DNA of 64,000 nucleotides from Blepharisma japonicum (taxonomy: Eukaryota; Ciliophora; Heterotrichea; Heterotrichida; Blepharismidae): assembly GCA_949751835.1 (NCBI GenBank), contig CATKHK010000066.1, forward strand, positions 186,001-250,000, written 5' to 3'. The notes under the pieces were generated by a model that saw only the letters and a program-made list of their open reading frames with translations, was not told the origin of the DNA and ran no database searches. A program made the translations under genes and the position numbers. This document shows positions 32,227-44,933 of the stretch, piece by piece; within the stretch, counting starts at the first letter, position 1, and each line of letters begins with the position of its first letter.

Positions 32227-33711
32227 ATGAGTCAGGAAAGGGAGCCGTCAAATGAAAGCAAAAATCATCACTGACTAATTGGTTATGCAATCACAGTTAA
32301 TTCAGTTGTTGGCGCTGGAGTTTTAGGGATACCATGAGGATATCAGAAAACTGGATGGACTCTTGGCATTTTTTCTCAAGTGTTTGCTACATCGTTAAGC
32401 TTTATTTTATTATATCATCTCTTACAATCATTCAGCAGAATGGAAGTATTATCAGACCTTACTGAAAAAGGATACAAAATAAAGCCAATGCCCATATCAG
32501 ATTTACTTAAGCCAATTCGTAAAGAAGACTACATTATTAAGCAAGAGCAGGATGAAGAAACTGAATCATTAATAAGTGAATCTTGTTTAAATCCTGAAAT
32601 TGGAAATAGAAGATATGATATGTGTGAAATGGCCAATATTTTATTAGGGAAAACACATGGAAAAATTTTGATGATTATGACTATCATCGGAAGCTCTGCA
32701 TCCTTAATAGGCTACTGCACAATTTTTTCATCATCTTTAGCTTCAATTATCCCAGTCATAGGGTCTGGAACTTGTAATATTTATGATGATCCAGAGTTTG
32801 AGGAATCCTGTCGACTCCATTATTTGATTTATTTGGTTATTTATGCATCTATTGTAATCCCACTAACTGTAGTAGGATTAACTGAGCAAACTTTCTTTCA
32901 AATAGTATTTTTTATAGTAAGAATTGTTGTAATGACCACAATGATCGTTACTTCTCTCTACGCAATTTTTTCTGACACTGAACTTGATGATGATGGATCA
33001 ATAAATTCAGATGCAACAGTATTTGAACCATTAAACTTAGGTCTTTGCTTACCCATTGTGTATATGGCGACCTTTTTTAAAAACACAATATCAACGACTA
33101 CACAGTATGTAGAAAACAAAGCACAAAATATACAAAAAATCTGTCTAGCTGCATTATTTTCAATGAGCTTATTTTTCCTTTTATTAGGCTTAATCATCCC
33201 ATTCGCTACAGATGAAGTTGAAAAGATGGTAACATTAAACTGGAGAGATTATTCAGCAGGTAACGACGATGATAATAGATCATGATGGACTTATTTTATA
33301 GCTTATTTAGTTGTTATTCTACCTGCTATAGATGTCCTCTCTTCATTTCCAATTATCGCTATTAATTTAGCTGATAACATTATGTCATTAACTTATGGAA
33401 ATTTTGGGGAAAAAGAGATGCCGGAATGGACTATAGCTTATTATAGACTTGCTATAACAGTGCCGCCTGCCATAATAGCAATTTTGGTGTATGACTTGAG
33501 CTTTGTGTCAGATATAAGTGGGTCTCTTGCCCTGCTAGGAGGAGGAATTTACATTCCATTATTTGCTATGATAACAAAAAGGCTAGTCGATAAGCCAAGT
33601 AGCTATGATATTTTTTTCTTTTCAGATAGATGGGCATGAGGAGAATTAATTATATCTATAGTCACCTTCATAGCTATTTGGGTGCTGATTCTTATATATT
33701 TTTTCTCATAG
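32227..33711 (+). CDS. AAAP-family amino-acid transporter
   Basis: 494 residues, ~11 membrane segments, amino acid/auxin permease (SLC32/36/38) family. TM1 carries the family signature N-S-V-V-G-A-G-V-L-G-I-P-W-G-Y (residues ~25-40, with Trp=TGA). Two large loops are unusual: an acidic hydrophilic insert after TM2 (~90-125, E-T-E-S-L-I-S-E-S) and an extracytosolic-like loop with Cys and Asp/Glu runs. D-D-D-N-R-S-W-W precedes TM9 with one Trp as TGA. Likely moves neutral amino acids at the plasma, vacuolar or contractile-vacuole membrane; substrate not inferable. ATG 32227-32229, stop TAG 33709-33711. Confidence 0.88.
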
Positions 33712-34783
33712 AAGGATTTACTATTTAAATATACTAACTTATTATTTTTAAAATGGTAAATAAAATATTATTCAAAATATCTTTGTTTTTTGGAATAATA
33801 TTTGAAATCAAGTGATAGTATAAGTTCATATAAAACAGAAGATATTTAAAACGCCCTTCACAACTTAAATGAATACTATTTACTTGATTCTCAATTATAT
33901 AACTTTATTTCATTATCTTAACTATTCTAATTTATTTAGCAATAGTTATTAAAAAAGACTTTTCTAATCTCAATAGTAGATAAGCATAGATCTATGCTCA
34001 TTGTAGGCATAATACTACCGTAAATGAAATTGCTTACTTAATTTGATTTTTAAATAATTTTTTTTATTTTGGCTAAGTAACAGCTAAATTCATAAATATC
34101 CATTTTTTTATATACTATTTCAATTCTTGATGCCTTAGTTATACTTTCGAAGAATTATCTTTTGTAAAGCAGCAAGCCTTAATTCCTAGCTGCATTGCAG
34201 ATAAGCTGAATATCACAACAAAAATGTAACAGTCGTCCATATATAAGGTCACCCATTTTTATAAGATCTATTTAATTTTCAATCATATTGAAAAAGCCCA
34301 TACTGCTAAATTTTAAAAATTAGATATTTTATGAAATTTCGAAAATATATTATGAAATAAACGTAAAGAAATGATTTTTATTACGCACTGCGTAATTGCT
34401 CCCTTATCTTTATAGTCAAGATAGTAATTGAAAATAGTACATTTTCAGTTGCATTATAAAAAATGGATATTTATGAAATATGGAAGAAAGGTCAGGCAAG
34501 ATACAAAAATATAGACTTTGCGAATTTCGTCTAAATCAGTCTCTCTTTCAATTGAAGAGTGAAATTTTTTTTAATGAGTGGATTTATTAATCAAATATAT
34601 TTGTGTAAAAAATATTTAAAATCAATATGCATTTCTCAATGTATATTTAATATATGCCAAAGCCTATGCTATTATTCTTGCCTTATTAGGCTATCAATAT
34701 TAGCGCCTTTAAAAGTCTTTAGTTTTTTTTAATGCATATGAATAATCAAATTCTGTCGTACTACCCTATTTAATTAAATTAAA
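33712..34783. other. Convergent intergenic region, nothing recognised
   Basis: 1.07 kb between the 3' ends of the transporter (plus) and the WD40 gene (minus), longer than most spacers here. AT-rich with runs of A and T. A 23-codon frame from ATG 34463 is too short to claim. No RNA gene recognised. Confidence 0.5.
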
Positions 34784-37700
34784 TTAAGATTGCTTAATAT
34801 TCTCTAAAATAGAGGAAAACATACTGTCAACCTTTTCTTCATGGTTTTGCATAGTATTTTCTCTATCTTCTATAATTTTTTCAAGGTTTAAAAGTCTTGA
34901 GTCTAAGACTTGAATTTTATTTCCCATATTTTCTTCCAGTTTTTGAATTTGTGACTTGATTTTTAATTCAATTTCTTTTATAATATACGTTCCAATTTTC
35001 TCTACATCTTCTTTATAATTTTCTTTCGTTTTTGAGGCTTCTATAATATCGTTCCTTAATCCTAATATTTTTCTCTTTGCTTTTGAGCTGTTTTCCAGTT
35101 TATCTCTGCGTCTTTCTTTTTCAAAATAATCGCATTTCTGTAAATATAAGCGTTCTCCACGGTTTCTTCTTCAAAATATATGCTCTTCTACCTCAATTAT
35201 AAGCTTAATTACCTCAATGCTGTCGTTTATTTCTCTTAAGGTTTTTACAGAGTCAAAACTTCTTAAATATTTTAACCCAAAAATAATATTTATTGCGAAA
35301 ACAACATAAAGAGCAGGATTTTCGTCTAAATTAAAGATCCCTAGTATGCTTCAGCTAAAATTAAGTAATATCCTCAAAAGGTTAAAAACATTATAAGGAT
35401 TTTTAAAATATCTGCAAAAAAAAGTAATAATCCCGATAAGCTCATAAAAGAAAAGGAGAAAATTTGTCCCTAAGAAGCAGTAGCTTACAGATACATGCTC
35501 GAAATACATCATTACAATTAATGTTGTAATATTAGCACAGTAAAGAATAGACAGAAGAACTAAAAACAAGCGTACATTACTTCATTTCATCTTCAATATC
35601 TCTTTAACAAAACCAGCATTATAAATAGCTTTATTTTTACATTGAGAAATCGCCTGCAAAATCAGCATGCTGTCATAGGACCCACTAGTAAAATTTCATT
35701 TAAAATAGCTTGTCCAAAACTGCAAAGCAACTTCATCCTCAAAAGTCTCTTTAGAAGACTCCAGCGCAAAATCATTAGCATTCACATGCACGTATGGCGA
35801 TAAAAAAATCATAGGGAGCTCTCCTTTTGGCTTCGCTTGATAAACCAAGCTTCTCTCTTCAGTTTTTACAAAAATTGCTTTAAATAAAGGAATAATAAAT
35901 TCGCTTTGGGATGATAAAAGATCAATCATATCATCTCTTAACGCATGAATGCATTGAGAAAATACTTTTTTATCAGTAAGGTTTATTAGGTATTTTAATA
36001 GGAGGTCAATACATTTGTGAGATTTTTTTTCCAATGCATAAGACAAAGGGCTTTTTCCAAATAGGTCTCTGAAAAAGGGAGGATGAAATTCTAGAGCTTT
36101 GGATAGGTGGGATGGCATATTGAAAAAACAATAGATATGGAGGATATTGACCCGCATAGGAAAGATAGTAATTGATGCCATATAAGAGCTTGGAGGAGAG
36201 TCATTGGCGACTCTTTCACCATACATTACACTGAAAACAGGGGATTCAATCCCAGAAAGGACAAGCTTGTCATTTGTGAAGAAGGTTTCTGTGCTTCATA
36301 TTCTCAAAGTTGTATCTATGGAGCCTGATATTATATATTGACTATCATTTGTAACTTCTAATAGATTTACATATCCTTCATGTCCTTTGAAGACACCTTC
36401 TTGTCTTTTTTCTTCAATATTCCAAATCCTTATTGTTTTATCATATGAGCCTGAAACAATATATTTATCATTTTTTATGAATTTTACACATACTACATCT
36501 TCAGTGTGGCCATCTAATATTGCTGCAGTTTTTCCATTATTTAAGTCCCATACAATCACTTTATCGTCTTCTGATCCAGAAACAGCAAAATTATTATCTT
36601 CAGAAATTTGTAAGCAAAACACCATTTGCTTATGACCTAATAAATTATAGACCTGTGCAGCAGAATATAAATCCCACACTCTCACAGTCGCATCATGAGA
36701 TCCAGAGACTATAAACTTATCATCTCCTGTGAGTGCTATACATTTCACTGCCCCTCTATGACCTAGCAATGTGCCGTACAAGACCTTTTCAAACAAGTCT
36801 CATATCTTAATGCTATTATCTTTTGATCCAGAAACAATAAACCTGTTTTCCTTTGTAATTTTTATACATTCTATAGCTCCATCATGCCCTACCAAATTAT
36901 CTTCTTTTGACCCATTTTCTAAATCTCAAGTTCTTATAGAAAAATCATTGGATCCAGAAATTATCAGCTTATTATCATTAGAAATTTCTAGACATTTTAC
37001 GCTTTCTCTATGCCCTTTTAAGACTGCTACTTGTTTTTTAGTTTTTAAGTCCCAAATGATAATATTGTTATCAAAAGACCCAGAAATTATATATTTGTCA
37101 TCACTTGTTACTTTTATGCATGAAATATAGTCAGTGTGGCCGAATAAGGTGCAGATTTCTTTACCCTTTTCGATGCTTCAGAATTTTATTGAGTTGTCTT
37201 GGGAGCCGGAAATTACAAATTTATTGTCGTTAGTGAGAGCCATGCTGTAGATAGAGTCTGCATGGCCTGATAGGATACTTGATAGACTTTTGCCGATGTG
37301 ATGAAAAAATAAAGAGCCGCTGCTGGATTTTGCGATTATATAGTTTTCATCGTCAGAAATGTGAAGGGATTGAATATCTCCTTGATTGGTAATAACAGCC
37401 TCTTGAATTCCATTTGAAATGTTTCAGAATCTGATAGTGGAATCATTTGAGCCTGATAACACAAAATTATCGTCGTTAATAATTTGAAGGCAGTTTACTT
37501 CAGCAGTGTGCCCTTCTAATATAAAAAGCCTTTTTCTTTCTAAAAAGCTCCAAATTATAACTAAATGATCAGTTGCAGCTGTGATTATAAACTTCTCATT
37601 ATTCGTCATGCTCATACTCGTAATTTCTCCTTTATGGCCTTCCAAACAGTCCTCTTGGATCTTCATTTTTATATTCCAAACTCTAAGAGTCCCATCCTTT

Positions 37701-38380
37701 GAAGCAGAAATCATAAAATTGCTGTCTTGTGTAAATATCATATGTCTCACACTTGCTGAGTGTCCTTCTAAAATTGCTTCTAAAGCTTTCTCTTTCAAAT
37801 TTCATATCCTAATTTCTCCATTTACAGACCCAGAAGCTAATAACTGGCAATTATTGGATATTTTCAGCGATGAAATTCCTTTACTATGGCCTTCGAGCAC
37901 AGCTTTTTCATTGCATTTTTCAAAATCCCAAATTCTTATAGTCTTATCTAAGGACCCTGAAATAACCACATAGTTATCATTTGTTACGTCGAAGCACGTA
38001 ACTCTACGGGTGTGGCCTTGTAAAACGGCTTCTTTTCTAGTGCCTTCTAAATTTCATATTCTTAATGTTGAGTCTTTTGAAGCAGAAATGATATTATTTC
38101 TGTTATAGGTAGATTTTAGAATTGTAATTGCATCTGTGTGACCTGATAATAAGGATGAATTTGTGAGTTCTTGATTTACTGCTCGGATTTTCCCATCGTT
38201 TCTGCCGATATATATCATATTGTCGATGCAGATGAGACATTCAGCTTCTTCACTTATAGAAAATACGCTGGGAGAGGTGCTTAAAGTGGTTTTGATACCT
38301 CCAAAAGAGTATAGTGGGCTTTCAATTGGGTCTGGAGTTTCTTTTGAATCTATATCTAGTAGCGGGTCTGATAAAGACAT
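34784..38380 (-). CDS. Large WD40-repeat protein with C-terminal membrane segments
   Basis: 1,198 residues in a single exon with at least nine TGA=Trp codons, many at the conserved Trp of the WD unit (I-R-I-W, V-R-V-W positions). Residues ~60-695 hold about 14 clear WD40 repeats (G-H-x5-V...S-G-S-x-D-x-T-I-R-I-W) plus one or two degenerate ones, enough for two seven-blade propellers. Then a soluble segment (~700-930) with ankyrin-like helices (S-P-L-S-Y-A-L-E-K-K-S-H-K-C-I-D-L-L-L), a hydrophobic part (~937-1045) with three or four membrane helices, and a C-terminal coiled coil (~1065-1198). The order ankyrin-like, membrane, coiled coil recalls the rear part of TRP-type channels but no pore loop is visible. 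Function unknown; possibly a WD40-gated membrane sensor. Stop TAA 34784-34786. Confidence 0.85.
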
Positions 38381-39571
38381 TTATTTTATACTTATAGCCT
38401 GCATGAAATTGCCTATTGATGCAACTAATTTTAACTAGCCTAGCAAATAAGTTATTGATTTATGGCAAAGATAATAATTATATCTAAGTATGTAAACTCA
38501 AATAAAATTCTATTCGCATTATTGAAAAATCAATAAGATGATTATCAAAAGCATATTATCTAGGGGTATTTTTTGTTTAAAATAAAGCAATAGTTTAAAT
38601 GCTATTTCCTAATTTGAAAGGATGAAAGATAATAATCATATATTTTAGTATGTTAATTGATTTATGAGAATTTTTGCAAATAATTGCCAAAAGAATTTTA
38701 CATGTAGAAACTGAACGCTATATAAATTACCTTCAGCTCACATTAAATTTGAGAGAGTAAAAATAATATCAATTCCCCAAAGGAGAAATTTTTGAGAAAA
38801 AGACTTGAATTCTGAGGCTTATGATATAGGAATATAATTATTATCAATTTCTAATAAGTCAGATTTTTTAAGTTTTCTAATCAATTTAAATAAGCTTAAC
38901 GCTACCTAAAATTATTGAAATAAATAAGTAATACTCAATTAGAAATATTTTCCATAAAATTTTGATTCAAAATTTAATTTGAGACTTACAATTAATTAGT
39001 TATAATTCTAATGCAAAATTAAATGTCATACGATTTATTTGAGCACAATTTTAATCGCAGCTGCACTTTTTATATTTTTCAAGTTCATAATAAAAATTAA
39101 TAAAAAGCCATATTATTATAAAATATTATACCAAAAATATCTTTGACAAGAACAATATTAAATTGTTATTCATAACAAATAAAATAAGATATTTTGTGTT
39201 TGTCATAATGATAATTTATTCCTATAGCAATGCATATTGCTAATTTTCGATCTTATATGATCTGAACTAATTTATAAAAGCTCAAAAAACATTAAAAAGG
39301 GATTATCTTCTGACATTTTTTATTGTATTCATAAAATTCATAGAAATTTTTGCTGAAAAACATCTAAAATAACTTATTTGAATATTCATAAGCCCTCGCT
39401 ATTTCTTTACTGCTAGAGCTGTCTTCAGAAGCTCATAAGCCCAAAAATATTTGATAGTTATTTAATTCGTAATTCTTTATTTTACGCAATTTACTAATGG
39501 CTTAATTCAAAAGATCAATTATCATTAACGCTAGCACAAATTATTTATAAAAATTCCAATTCAATTTTATA
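38381..39571. other. Divergent intergenic region, nothing recognised
   Basis: 1.19 kb, the longest gap in the window, between the WD40 gene (minus) and a coiled-coil gene (plus). Very AT-rich; no open stretch in any frame that stands out and no tRNA-like or repeated structure seen. Presumably carries both promoters. Confidence 0.5.
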
Positions 39572-40873
39572 ATGGAAGAGACTTATAAAATCATTCAAAA
39601 ACCGTCAAAAACTCAAAGAGAAACTGAAGAAACAAGACTAGATGAAGCCTTAAAAAATCCGATGAAGCCCATTATAGAAGCTCACTCAGAGCTACAAACC
39701 GCATACAAAGATTTAGACGTCATAATTGATGATGTCGTTTCACGAAATGAATGAATTTTGAACAGTAATTTCTAAGCAGATAAATACCTTGATCATCTCC
39801 ACCAGCAAGAAGCCAAGCTTCATAATCTCAAAGAAAAACTGGTCCAAGCCAATTTTGAGATTGAAAATAACCCAGAAGTCTATAGACTTAATGAGCAAAT
39901 GAAAAGTTACACAAATCAATATGAGACACTGTCGAGATTTAGTGCTCAGCTTAAAGCTCAAGAAAATAATTATAGAAGCCAGCATTCAGAAGAAGAAAAG
40001 CAGGTGATGGAATTAAAACAGACCTTAAAAGAGCTATCAAAAGAAAACCTAAAGTTGTCATATCAATTGGAAGAAATAAAGCCAAAAGAAAAATCGTTAG
40101 ACACTTTCAAGTCAAAAATGCCTCCAATTTTTTCAAAATACTCTCAAAGCAACCTTTCACAGGTCCCAACAGTTCATTTTGAGCTGATGAACCAAGATCA
40201 ACAACTCGAATGCTATCATTTGATAGAAAATGTTGAAAATCTTAAAAAAGATATATATAAAATAAGAGAGGAAAGCCAAAATTTAGGAAGTCTTCAAGGA
40301 GCCTTCCTTAATGAACAAAGAAAATTAGAACTTTTTTTTCAGGAATGCTTAATCTCAGCCAAACAAGAACTTTTAAAGAATCAACAGATGCCGCAAATTT
40401 CAAAACAAGGGCTTGCAGGTTCATTGTTTTTTGAACTTGTACATAGTGAGCAAGCTAACAATAGAACTGCCCCAACAGGCTATTTAAAGGACAGGAGCAA
40501 AAGAAGTACTTTGCAAGAAAGAGATTGCAAAAATGTTGTGTATTACACTGTAAAAAGAATGATGAGAACTGCAAGGGATGAGACCAGAAATCAGCAGCTC
40601 TCTAAATTAAAGCTGCCTTGAAAGGATTTCCATGATTTCAGTACTTTACAATTGATGGGACTTTTATGCATGAGAGCTGACATTTTGATGATGCTCCATC
40701 AGACCGTATTCCCAGCAAATGTTTTGCATTTGGTTGCAAGAGAAGATGTTAGTCCTTCACCAAAACCAACTCCTAATCATAAATCAAGGGACAAAAAGCG
40801 CCCACCCAGAGAGCTATCAATTAGATCATCAAAAATTGGAAAAGAATTGTTGATGAAGCATAGAATGTCTTAA
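39572..40873 (+). CDS. Coiled-coil protein, unknown
   Basis: 428 residues from two exons. The 15-nt intron GTAATTTCTAAGCAG (39765-39779) splits an Asn codon; TGA=Trp occurs just before it (N-E-W-I-L). Residues ~65-180 are strongly predicted coiled coil (E-E-E-K-Q-V-M-E-L-K-Q-T-L-K-E-L), followed by a helical, less charged region and a short basic tail (R-D-K-K-R-P-P-R-E-L). C-terminal part contains F-S-T-L-Q-L-M-G-L-L-C-M-R-A-D-I-L-M-M-L, an amphipathic or hydrophobic helix. No family recognised; filament- or basal-body-associated protein is a guess. Stop TAA 40871-40873. Confidence 0.7.
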
Positions 40874-41130
40874 TGAATTGCATAAAAATGATTTAATAGC
40901 TATAAGTTTTAATGTTAAAATAAATTATAAGCTATATAAATTGGCACGGAAATAGTTTTATTTGCTTTAGACTTTGATTTGAATATATTTTCAAATTGAA
41001 ATAAAACGATCAAATTGTATATTTTTTCATATATGTGCGTTGCTCATTTAACATTAGATACCTTTCAGTTTTTCTATTTTATTTTATTCATAGCCAAGAT
41101 GCTTTTGTGTTTTAACTACACTATTATGAA

Positions 41131-42378
41131 TTATTTAACATTTTTAATTATTTTTGAATTAACCAAGACGCTTATTTGTCGACTTACTGAAATTTCTGAC
41201 AAGCATATCCTAACTTGCTTGGGCTTTATTGCATAAAAATACTCCCCGTCAATTTGCATATAAATTCTATTGTTTTCATTATTCCTGTCATTGAAGTTTA
41301 TCTCAAAAGGTCCTTGACTTTGGTGCAATTTATGAGCACGGCCAGTGATTATCTGTTCAAGCCCAAGTCCTAAACTCCCTCTATAGATCATGAACTCAAG
41401 CAGCCCATCTCTTGGGCTTTGAACATTCCATTCCTTATTTCCTCTATTTTTTGCTTTATCCCATACAAAATGGTCTCCTCCTCCATAAGTTCTTGAGTTT
41501 AGTGCTAGTAAAACTGTAGTGTCAGAAGGCAAATTTTGTGATTCATCTAAATTATTGAAAATATGCTTGGTATCTTCTTCTATGAGAGAAGTAGTGATTT
41601 TTTTTACTTTAGGAGAAGGGAGGCAAAATATTTTTTTAAATCCTTCCCAGCAATAAATCATTCTGTTTTTGTGCTTATTTTTGGTTCTTTTTTTGTCGAA
41701 GCCGAGCCCAATTCTTGCATCTAAGCCAATGCTGAAGTAATTAGTCATCAGCCTTTTATAGCACTTTATGTCTTCGCCTTGCGGGGTTTTCATTGTTTCT
41801 CTTGTGAATCCTTTCGGCTGTTTAGCGATTTTTTCTAAGTGCCCATCTTCTTGGACATCAATTTCAATGTTTCACATGTCAAGGTGCATAGGGACAGCAT
41901 CAAGTCAGTTTTCTATGCTATTTTTTAAGCCAATGAAGTGCTTGCCAACTATGGGAGATTTTGGATCACGGCCCCAGCCTAGCATTGATGCTAGATCATT
42001 GCCTGTCCCAAATGGTAATATACCAAAATCAATTGATGATATATTTATATTGAAGGATAGGAGGATTTCGATTACATAAATTAAAGTCCCATCTCCACCT
42101 GCAGCCATAACTTTTAGTCTTTCTACTTGCTCTAAGAGAAATAAGCACCTTAATGCTCCATTTCGTCTGCTATTTTCATCGTTGAGGTGGTAAATATATA
42201 AATCAACAGTTCCGTTCTTTGTAGCTATGGAATGCAGCTCTGAATTTAAATTAACGTACTCTCGCGCTTTGGTACTACCAGACGATGTATTTGCAAAAAG
42301 TACAATGCTTGTTTCCAAGCATGGCTGTGTCAACTCATCTCTGATTGAGTCCTCTAATTTCTCACCATCTTTCAGCAT
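41131..42378 (-). CDS. Diacylglycerol kinase
   Basis: 415 residues. Catalytic DAGK domain begins near residue 22 (T-S-I-V-L-F-A-N-T-S-S-G-S), with the G-G-D-G-T nucleotide motif near residue 93 and L-P-F-G-T-G-N-D-L-A near 122; the accessory domain has N-Y-F-S-I-G-L-D-A-R-I and D-G-L-L-E-F, ending Q-I-D-G-E-Y-F. No C1 or EF-hand domains, so it is a minimal, single-domain DGK. Phosphorylates diacylglycerol to phosphatidic acid, terminating DAG signals. TGA=Trp at 41905-41907 and 41874-41876 joins two fragments. An in-frame TAA lies 3 codons before the ATG at 42376-42378. Stop TAA 41131-41133. Confidence 0.92.
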
Positions 42379-42677
42379 TCCAGATTATCAAAAAATTAGA
42401 ATTAGAGAAATATCCCTAAAAGGACAAAAAAATCGTGAACTTCTAAATAATCATTTTACTTATATTTTGTTGATATGCAGAAATCATATTTATTATATAT
42501 TAACAAAAGTACACTTAAAATAAGCATAAAAGCAATAGTGAAAGCAAAGTAAATGTAAAACATAAATGATAATCAAATTTTAATATTGGAAAATTCATAA
42601 TTTATATAATAGAATTTGCTTTAACTATCATTATGAAAATTGCTTATTTAATTTAAAATGGAACACAAAGTGTTCTA

Positions 42678-43457
42678 TTAAATCATTAAACTTTTTCTTT
42701 TAACCCTCAAAAGAGATTCACCTTCTCTCTTCTTATAAATGCCAATTGCCTTTCTTAATCTAATACTTTCTTCCTTCATCGAGCTAATCTTTTCTATAAG
42801 CACTTCATAATTATCATTTTTCTTTCCAATTTTCCCTTTTTTTTCTTCACAAATTTTCTACATTTATTTTACATTTTCTTGCTTTCTTGCTCCTTCATGT
42901 AGCAATTTCTCATATTTTTCAATATTATCGCGAAATTCTTTAATATGCTTATTTTGTTCTCCTTCTTCCAATCTTATTTCTTTTTCAAAATTTCTTTTTT
43001 CGGGAGAAAAATCATCATCAAAGCTCATATAAATTTGTTGCATGCTATCTTGAGTAAATTTTTTTGATGCAGCTGTGCTACTGCTTGTGTCTCTTCTTGA
43101 AAATCTCGAAAATTGAGATGGGTTTGAGTAATGGGGAGACTTAGCATCTTTAAATGGAGACATTTTGCCACTGTAGAGTGATTCGGCTGTTTCTGGAGTT
43201 TTAAGCGGAGATTTTGTAGAGTCAGGAGATATTTGTTTTCTAGCTGTATCGAGGTTTCAATGGTCTGGCAATTCTAACTTTGGAACAAGTGATTTTCTTT
43301 GTGGAGAGTTTAAAATATAATAATCGGAATATTTTGGTTCTGCAGATTTAAATCGCAGACCTTCACATCATGATTTTTCTGTCAGAGGATAAGTTTCTCT
43401 GACCGGAGACATTTGTCGAACGCATCTTAGGAGTGAATTTATCACTGCGTTTTCCAT
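42678..43457 (-). CDS. Ser-rich coiled-coil protein, unknown
   Basis: 254 residues, two exons. The first ~165 residues are Ser/Pro-rich with repeated S-P and T-P sites (S-P-V-R-E, K-S-P-L-K-T-P-E-T, S-P-F-K-D-A-K-S-P-H) and look disordered and phosphorylatable. A coiled coil follows (R-L-E-E-G-E-Q-N-K-H-I-K-E-F). A 15-nt intron GTAAAATAAATGTAG at 42858-42872 separates the last ~60 codons, also helical and Lys/Glu-rich. TGA=Trp twice. The style (S-P-x-R plus coiled coil) resembles the next gene upstream (43565-44737), but no sequence similarity was established. Start ATG 43455-43457, stop TAA 42678-42680. Confidence 0.65.
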
Positions 43458-43564
43458 ATATTTTATTACTCTAAAAAAAGACAATTAGAGTTATTTTAAT
43501 ATATAATCGTCCCAAGAAACCAAAATTTAGGAAAGATAAAAGATTCATTTTATTATTAACAATT

Positions 43565-44737
43565 TTATCCTCTTGATCTTTTAACTCTTCTTACAAAAAC
43601 CTCTTTAGGAAATCGACTAAACTTAGGTGGTTCAGGAACTGCTCCAAAACGCGAAGTCTCTGCCATATTTTTGCTATCGAAATCCATAAATGTAAAAAGA
43701 GCTTCATCTAATTTAAAGCCAGAACTGACTTCTTCATTTTTAGGCTGAAGCTCAATTTCAGCTGATAAAATATGAGGATCTTTGAGTTGAATTTGATGTG
43801 TCTGGATAAAATTATCATTAGAAGCTGGCGGCGGATTAGAATTTTCTATAGCTTGCATATCTTTTTCATTTTTAAGTTGGTCAATTTGATTTTTTTGATC
43901 ATGAATTTGTTTTTTCAGCTCTTTTTGTTCCTCGATTAATTTTTTGCAAATATTGTTTAATTGATCAATTTCACAAAATGACTGTTCCTTGGGAGTTTCG
44001 TTAATTACAAACCTCATTGGGAAAATCTGATCTTCTTTCGGTCGCCTTAGTTTCATAATCTTCCCCATATCAAATGGAATAGAAGGTCTTCTTACATTGC
44101 TTCTTTCCACATTATGCTCATTTTCCTGTTTTGACACTGGAGAGACTTGTTCACTTACAGTTTGCTGATTTTTAAATCGAAATCTGCTATTACGTATATT
44201 AAGCAGTGGCAATGTTGGAGGTAATTTAGAGTTTTCGGTTTTTTCAACTTTTTCTAAAAAATTCTCATGGGTTTCTCTTTTAGGTTCAACTTTTTCTTCT
44301 TTTAGAAGCTTGCTTGTGCTATTAGTTTGATCAATTGAATTATCAGTTTGTTGAAGCACTTCATGCAAAATAGATCTTCTAGGGGAAAATTGGTTAGAGT
44401 TTGTTCGTTTATGTACACTGGTTATCTGAGATCTCAGTGGCTCACGCACTATGCACCGTCTTGGTGATATTTGATCTGAAATGGGCCTCCTTTTTTCGAT
44501 GTTAATTTGATTTTTAGGGAAATCATGAGGAATGCATCTTACAGGAGAAAGGTGGTCTGATGTTGATCTTTTGTGGGTTGGATTCACGCTGTTGTTGAGA
44601 GAAACAATTGGCTTTCTAGTGCTACTTGTTTCTTTATATATAACACGTCTGATTGTAAGGTTATTTATTTTATTATTTATTGCTCTATAATAACTCTTTA
44701 GGCTCTTACAAGTTTCAGCTGATTCAATTCTTAGCAT
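43565..44737 (-). CDS. Hypothetical protein with S-P-x-R-C-I repeats
   Basis: 390 residues, not recognised, largely disordered. Three consecutive imperfect repeats of about 30 residues occupy ~55-130, each built as H/E-K-R-x3-S-[DN]-x-[LIF]-S-P-x-R-[CS]-I followed by a charged stretch and Q-I; weaker echoes occur near 195 (S-E-Q-V-S-P) and 240 (E-D-Q-I-F-P-M-R-F-V). The S-P sites suggest proline-directed phosphorylation. A short coiled coil lies at ~270-305 (K-K-L-I-E-E-Q-K-E-L-K-K-Q-I). No Trp codons, so TGA usage cannot be tested. Basic C-terminus. Start ATG 44735-44737; stop TAA 43565-43567. Confidence 0.65.
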   Translation of the reverse strand: MLRIESAETCKSLKSYYRAINNKINNLTIRRVIYKETSSTRKPIVSLNNSVNPTHKRSTSDHLSPVRCIPHDFPKNQINIEKRRPISDQISPRRCIVREPLRSQITSVHKRTNSNQFSPRRSILHEVLQQTDNSIDQTNSTSKLLKEEKVEPKRETHENFLEKVEKTENSKLPPTLPLLNIRNSRFRFKNQQTVSEQVSPVSKQENEHNVERSNVRRPSIPFDMGKIMKLRRPKEDQIFPMRFVINETPKEQSFCEIDQLNNICKKLIEEQKELKKQIHDQKNQIDQLKNEKDMQAIENSNPPPASNDNFIQTHQIQLKDPHILSAEIELQPKNEEVSSGFKLDEALFTFMDFDSKNMAETSRFGAVPEPPKFSRFPKEVFVRRVKRSRG

Positions 44738-44933
44738 TTTTGTGAAAAAATGTATATTTAATTACAAAAAAATATTAAAAAATTAGACTGCCAACTCATG
44801 CAATAAACATTTTAAATTATTCAATTACAATGAATAATGCTTTCCTCATACTTTTTAAATATCTATCAATACATTACTTAATATCTACAGAATTTATCAT
44901 CACAATTTAATATTAATAATTCAATAAAAACGC

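Noticed and set aside
27000-39500. Search for CRISPR arrays, insertion sequences or transposase genes
   Set aside because: None seen; spacers lack repeat structure and the organism is a eukaryote.
41015-41236. Hydrophobic plus-strand frame overlapping the DGK gene 3' end
   Set aside because: Shadow of the DGK coding sequence and AT-rich flank; no independent support.
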